Source: Paratractidigestivibacter sp963591565 (GTDB lineage: Bacteria; Actinomycetota; Coriobacteriia; Coriobacteriales; Atopobiaceae). From it: a DNA stretch of 35,574 nucleotides. The stretch spans positions 1 to 35,574 of the forward strand of contig CAVAUD010000007.1 in NCBI GenBank assembly GCA_963591565.1. Reading direction: 5' to 3'. Shown here piece after piece: positions 33,817-35,574 of this stretch. Numbering within the stretch: the first letter of the stretch is position 1; every line of letters starts with the position of its first letter. The position numbers and the translations under genes were made by a program. A model generated the notes under the pieces. The model saw nothing but the letters and a program-made list of their open reading frames with translations. It searched no databases and was not told the origin of the DNA.

Positions 33817-33844
33817 ACTATAACACGCCGATTACCTAATTGAA
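33817..33844 (-). promoter_or_regulatory. Promoter of rpmF
   Basis: On the minus strand TTCAAT (33844-33839), a 16-nt spacer and TATAGT (33822-33817), with an extended TGT just before. The predicted start near 33810 gives a leader of about 72 nt, which contains a small GC hairpin. It sits between DUF177 and rpmF. Confidence 0.6.
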
Positions 33845-33863
33845 AAGCGTCAATGATTCTCCA

Positions 33864-34436
33864 TTACGCTTTATCGCCATTTTCCTCAGAATCCCCCAGA
33901 TTGAGGTTCTTGAGAACCGAGAAGGGATTGGCCTTTTGGCGCTCCTCCTCGATCTTCTTGGCGTGCCCGCAGTCCTCCTCGTTGAGGTTGGCGCCGCAGA
34001 CGGGGCAAAGGCCCAGGCAGTCCTCGTCGCACAGGACCACGTAGGGGGTCTCCATGACCAGCGCGCTTAAGAAGGCGCCGGAAAGGTCGATCTCGTTGTC
34101 GGGGCTCACGAGCGAGAACTCGATGTCGTCATCGTCCTCGGCGGCCTCATCGGCCGGCTCCTCGAACAGATAGTACTCGTCGACCTCGGCCGCGACGTCG
34201 AACTCGGCGGCCTCGAGGCAGCGGTCGCAGGTGCCCACGACGTGGGCGCGCAGCATGCCGGAGACCAGGATGCCCTCGCCGGCGTTGGTGAGCATGACGT
34301 CGAAGTCGATGCCCTCGGGCAGGGTGAAGTCGTGCTCGCCCAGGCTGTAGGCGCCCTCGTCGAGGTGGCCCGCCTGCGGGTAGGTGTCGCCGGGGTTGGC
34401 CAGGCGGTCGTCTATTTGAATGATGAACGGCTGCAT
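33864..34436 (-). CDS. YceD/DUF177-family protein
   Basis: A 190-residue protein of the DUF177 family, linked in bacteria and plastids to 23S rRNA accumulation and processing; the biochemical role is uncertain. The core contains GTCDRCLE and, after an acidic stretch (EDDDDIEFS), PYVVLCDEDCLGLCPVCGANL with ..EEDCGH, giving a likely zinc site. It ends PFSVLKNL, the family's usual tail. It starts 3 nt after the SepIVA-like gene with only a weak binding site, so translation is likely coupled. Its neighbour downstream is rpmF. Confidence 0.9.
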   Translation of the reverse strand: MQPFIIQIDDRLANPGDTYPQAGHLDEGAYSLGEHDFTLPEGIDFDVMLTNAGEGILVSGMLRAHVVGTCDRCLEAAEFDVAAEVDEYYLFEEPADEAAEDDDDIEFSLVSPDNEIDLSGAFLSALVMETPYVVLCDEDCLGLCPVCGANLNEEDCGHAKKIEEERQKANPFSVLKNLNLGDSEENGDKA

Positions 34437-34439
34437 GGC

Positions 34440-34937
34440 TTACCAGGGCACGTTGTTGGTGGTGTTGCGCGAGCCGGAGTTCTCGTCCAGGGTCTGGCGC
34501 ACGCGGGTGACGGTGCCGGTCAGGCTCTTGAGGTTCTCCTCGAGGTGGGCCAGGACGGTGTCGGCGTACTCCTCGGCGTTGTAGCGGGTATCGCGCTCGT
34601 ACTGGGCGGCCTGGTCGCGGATGGACTCGGCCTGCTGCTGGGCCAGGCGAACGATCTCCTGGTCACCGGCCAAGATCATGGCCTGCTGCTGGGCATCGGC
34701 GATGATGGAGTTGGCCTGCTGCTGGGCGCGGTCGAGGGTCTCCTGCTCCTCCTTGATGATGCGGCGGGCGTCGGAGAACTCCTGCGGGAAGACACGGCGG
34801 ATCTCGTCCAGGATCTCAAAGATGTCGTCGGCGTCCAGGATCTTCTTCTGCTGGCCACCGGTAAAGGGGCTCTTGGCCTCGGTCACCATCTGCTCGAGCT
34901 CGTCGACCAAGCTCTCGATTTCCTCACCCGGCTGCAT
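34440..34937 (-). CDS. SepIVA/DivIVA-like coiled-coil protein
   Basis: A 165-residue coiled-coil protein without membrane segments. It begins with a short helical N-terminus (IESLVDELEQMV), then ILDADDIFEILDEIRRVFPQ, followed by a long Gln/Glu/Ala-rich helix (about 55-150). The mycobacterial gene order rnc, DUF177, sepIVA (Rv2925c-Rv2927c, from memory) matches the neighbourhood here, and SepIVA is a septation factor; the assignment to cell division or envelope growth is by this analogy. Databases may label such proteins ATPase or ATP synthase subunit B because of the helix. GAAAGGAG precedes the ATG. Confidence 0.7.
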   Translation of the reverse strand: MQPGEEIESLVDELEQMVTEAKSPFTGGQQKKILDADDIFEILDEIRRVFPQEFSDARRIIKEEQETLDRAQQQANSIIADAQQQAMILAGDQEIVRLAQQQAESIRDQAAQYERDTRYNAEEYADTVLAHLEENLKSLTGTVTRVRQTLDENSGSRNTTNNVPW

Positions 34938-35025
34938 CCAGGTCTCCTTTCAAAGGCGCACTGCCTGCGAAAATCCGCCAGGCATCACGCGCGTCATAGA
35001 CAAATCTTTATGCATGTTACCAGAT

Positions 35026-35055
35026 AAGCCCCGCCCGCACGATGCGGGAGGGCTT
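35026..35055 (-). terminator. Hairpin after coaD
   Basis: On the minus strand AAGCCC and CCCGCA pair with TGCGGG and GGGCTT (one internal mismatch), followed by ATCTGG. The T-run is poor. It lies between coaD and the SepIVA-like gene, with about 90 nt left for a promoter, which I could not identify with confidence. Confidence 0.5.
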
Positions 35056-35118
35056 CTCTGCACGAATTATGAACCGCCGGCGGTCGCCGAGAGGGCGGCG
35101 GCGGTCGCGGCGCGGGCG

Positions 35119-35574
35119 CTAGGCCTGGCCGTAGTGCTCCTTAAGGCGGCGGGCGACGCACGGCGGCACCAGGATGTCGACGTTCGAGCCCATCGAGGCG
35201 ATCTCGCGCACGATGGAAGACGAGACGTAGCCGTACTGAGGATTGGACATGACGAAAACGGACTCCAGGTCAGGGGCCATGTGGGAGTTGAGGTCGGCCT
35301 GCTGAAGCTCGTACTCGAAATCGGTCATGGCGCGCAGGCCCTTGACCACGCCGCCCGCGCCGATGCTGTGGCAGAAGTCGACGAGAAGGCCCGAGAAGGG
35401 CAGGACCTCGATGTCTTGCGGCAGGCCCTCCTGCTCGATGGCCTCGCAGATCATCTCGACGCGCTCGTCCAGCGAGAAGGCGGGCCCCACTCCCCTCTTG
35501 TGCGCGCTTTGCGCGACGGCGACGGTCACATGCGAGAAGAGCTTGCGGGTGCGGCGGATGACGTCCATGTGGCC
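35119..35574 (-). CDS. coaD: Phosphopantetheine adenylyltransferase (cut at window edge)
   Basis: Transfers AMP from ATP to 4'-phosphopantetheine, the penultimate step of coenzyme A synthesis. 151 codons are in the window. The frame enters at Gly-His-Met-Asp-Val, which is the GH of the TxGH nucleotide-binding motif, so only about 15-17 N-terminal residues are missing. Also seen: KGLRAMTDFEYELQ and YVSSSIVREIA, the ISSTxxR-like motif. The ATG at 35568 is internal, not the start. CoA made here supplies the prosthetic group of the acyl carrier protein encoded in the same cluster. Confidence 0.95.
   Translation of the reverse strand, partial: GHMDVIRRTRKLFSHVTVAVAQSAHKRGVGPAFSLDERVEMICEAIEQEGLPQDIEVLPFSGLLVDFCHSIGAGGVVKGLRAMTDFEYELQQADLNSHMAPDLESVFVMSNPQYGYVSSSIVREIASMGSNVDILVPPCVARRLKEHYGQA

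Overview
The window is high-GC DNA that reads like a chromosome segment of an anaerobic actinobacterium of the class Coriobacteriia (Collinsella/Olsenella-like). This is inferred from the codon bias, the actinobacterial order smc-rnc-DUF177-sepIVA-like, a T-box ahead of ileS, and a giant wall-anchored adhesin with TQXA, SpaA-like and VaFE modules. No species is claimed. Most genes are housekeeping genes on the minus strand.

Region by region. 1-360: start of leuS (minus, cut by the window edge) and a shared divergent promoter region. 361-2280: a membrane c-di-GMP phosphodiesterase with a degenerate GGDEF domain and an intact EAL domain (plus). 2281-2777: a gene-free stretch with a nested 24-bp inverted repeat, further hairpins and the guaB terminator. 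2778-4292: guaB, an IMP dehydrogenase of the type known from the parasite Tritrichomonas foetus. 4441-10520: a T-box-controlled minus-strand operon ileS-lspA-rluD-glycosyltransferase, closed by an intrinsic terminator. 10736-12643: fbp (class III fructose-1,6-bisphosphatase), sharing a bidirectional terminator with convergent ftsH. 12786-15612: ftsH and a SpoU-type RNA methyltransferase (minus). 15756-17333: a membrane L,D-transpeptidase (plus). 17640-24587: a 2315-residue surface protein (plus) with a thioester domain, five Cys-containing SpaA-like repeats, two more CnaB-like modules, nine T-Q ester (VaFE) repeats and a TPVTG sorting signal. 24955-25361: a Phd/YefM-type antitoxin with a 44-codon stub of what looks like its toxin, in locally less GC-rich DNA. 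25442-35574: the conserved minus-strand cluster coaD (cut), SepIVA-like protein, DUF177, rpmF, plsX, acpP, rnc, smc, ftsY, ffh. It joins CoA and fatty-acid/phospholipid supply, ribosome and rRNA maturation, chromosome organisation and SRP-dependent membrane targeting.

The most unusual items are the trichomonad-type guaB, the stacked covalent chemistries of the adhesin (including SpaA-like repeats in which the isopeptide Asn appears to be replaced by Cys), a PhoB-box-like tandem repeat upstream of that adhesin, the nested inverted repeat after the EAL gene, and T-box control over an operon that also carries lspA, rluD and a membrane glycosyltransferase. All family assignments come from motifs read by eye; no database search was possible.
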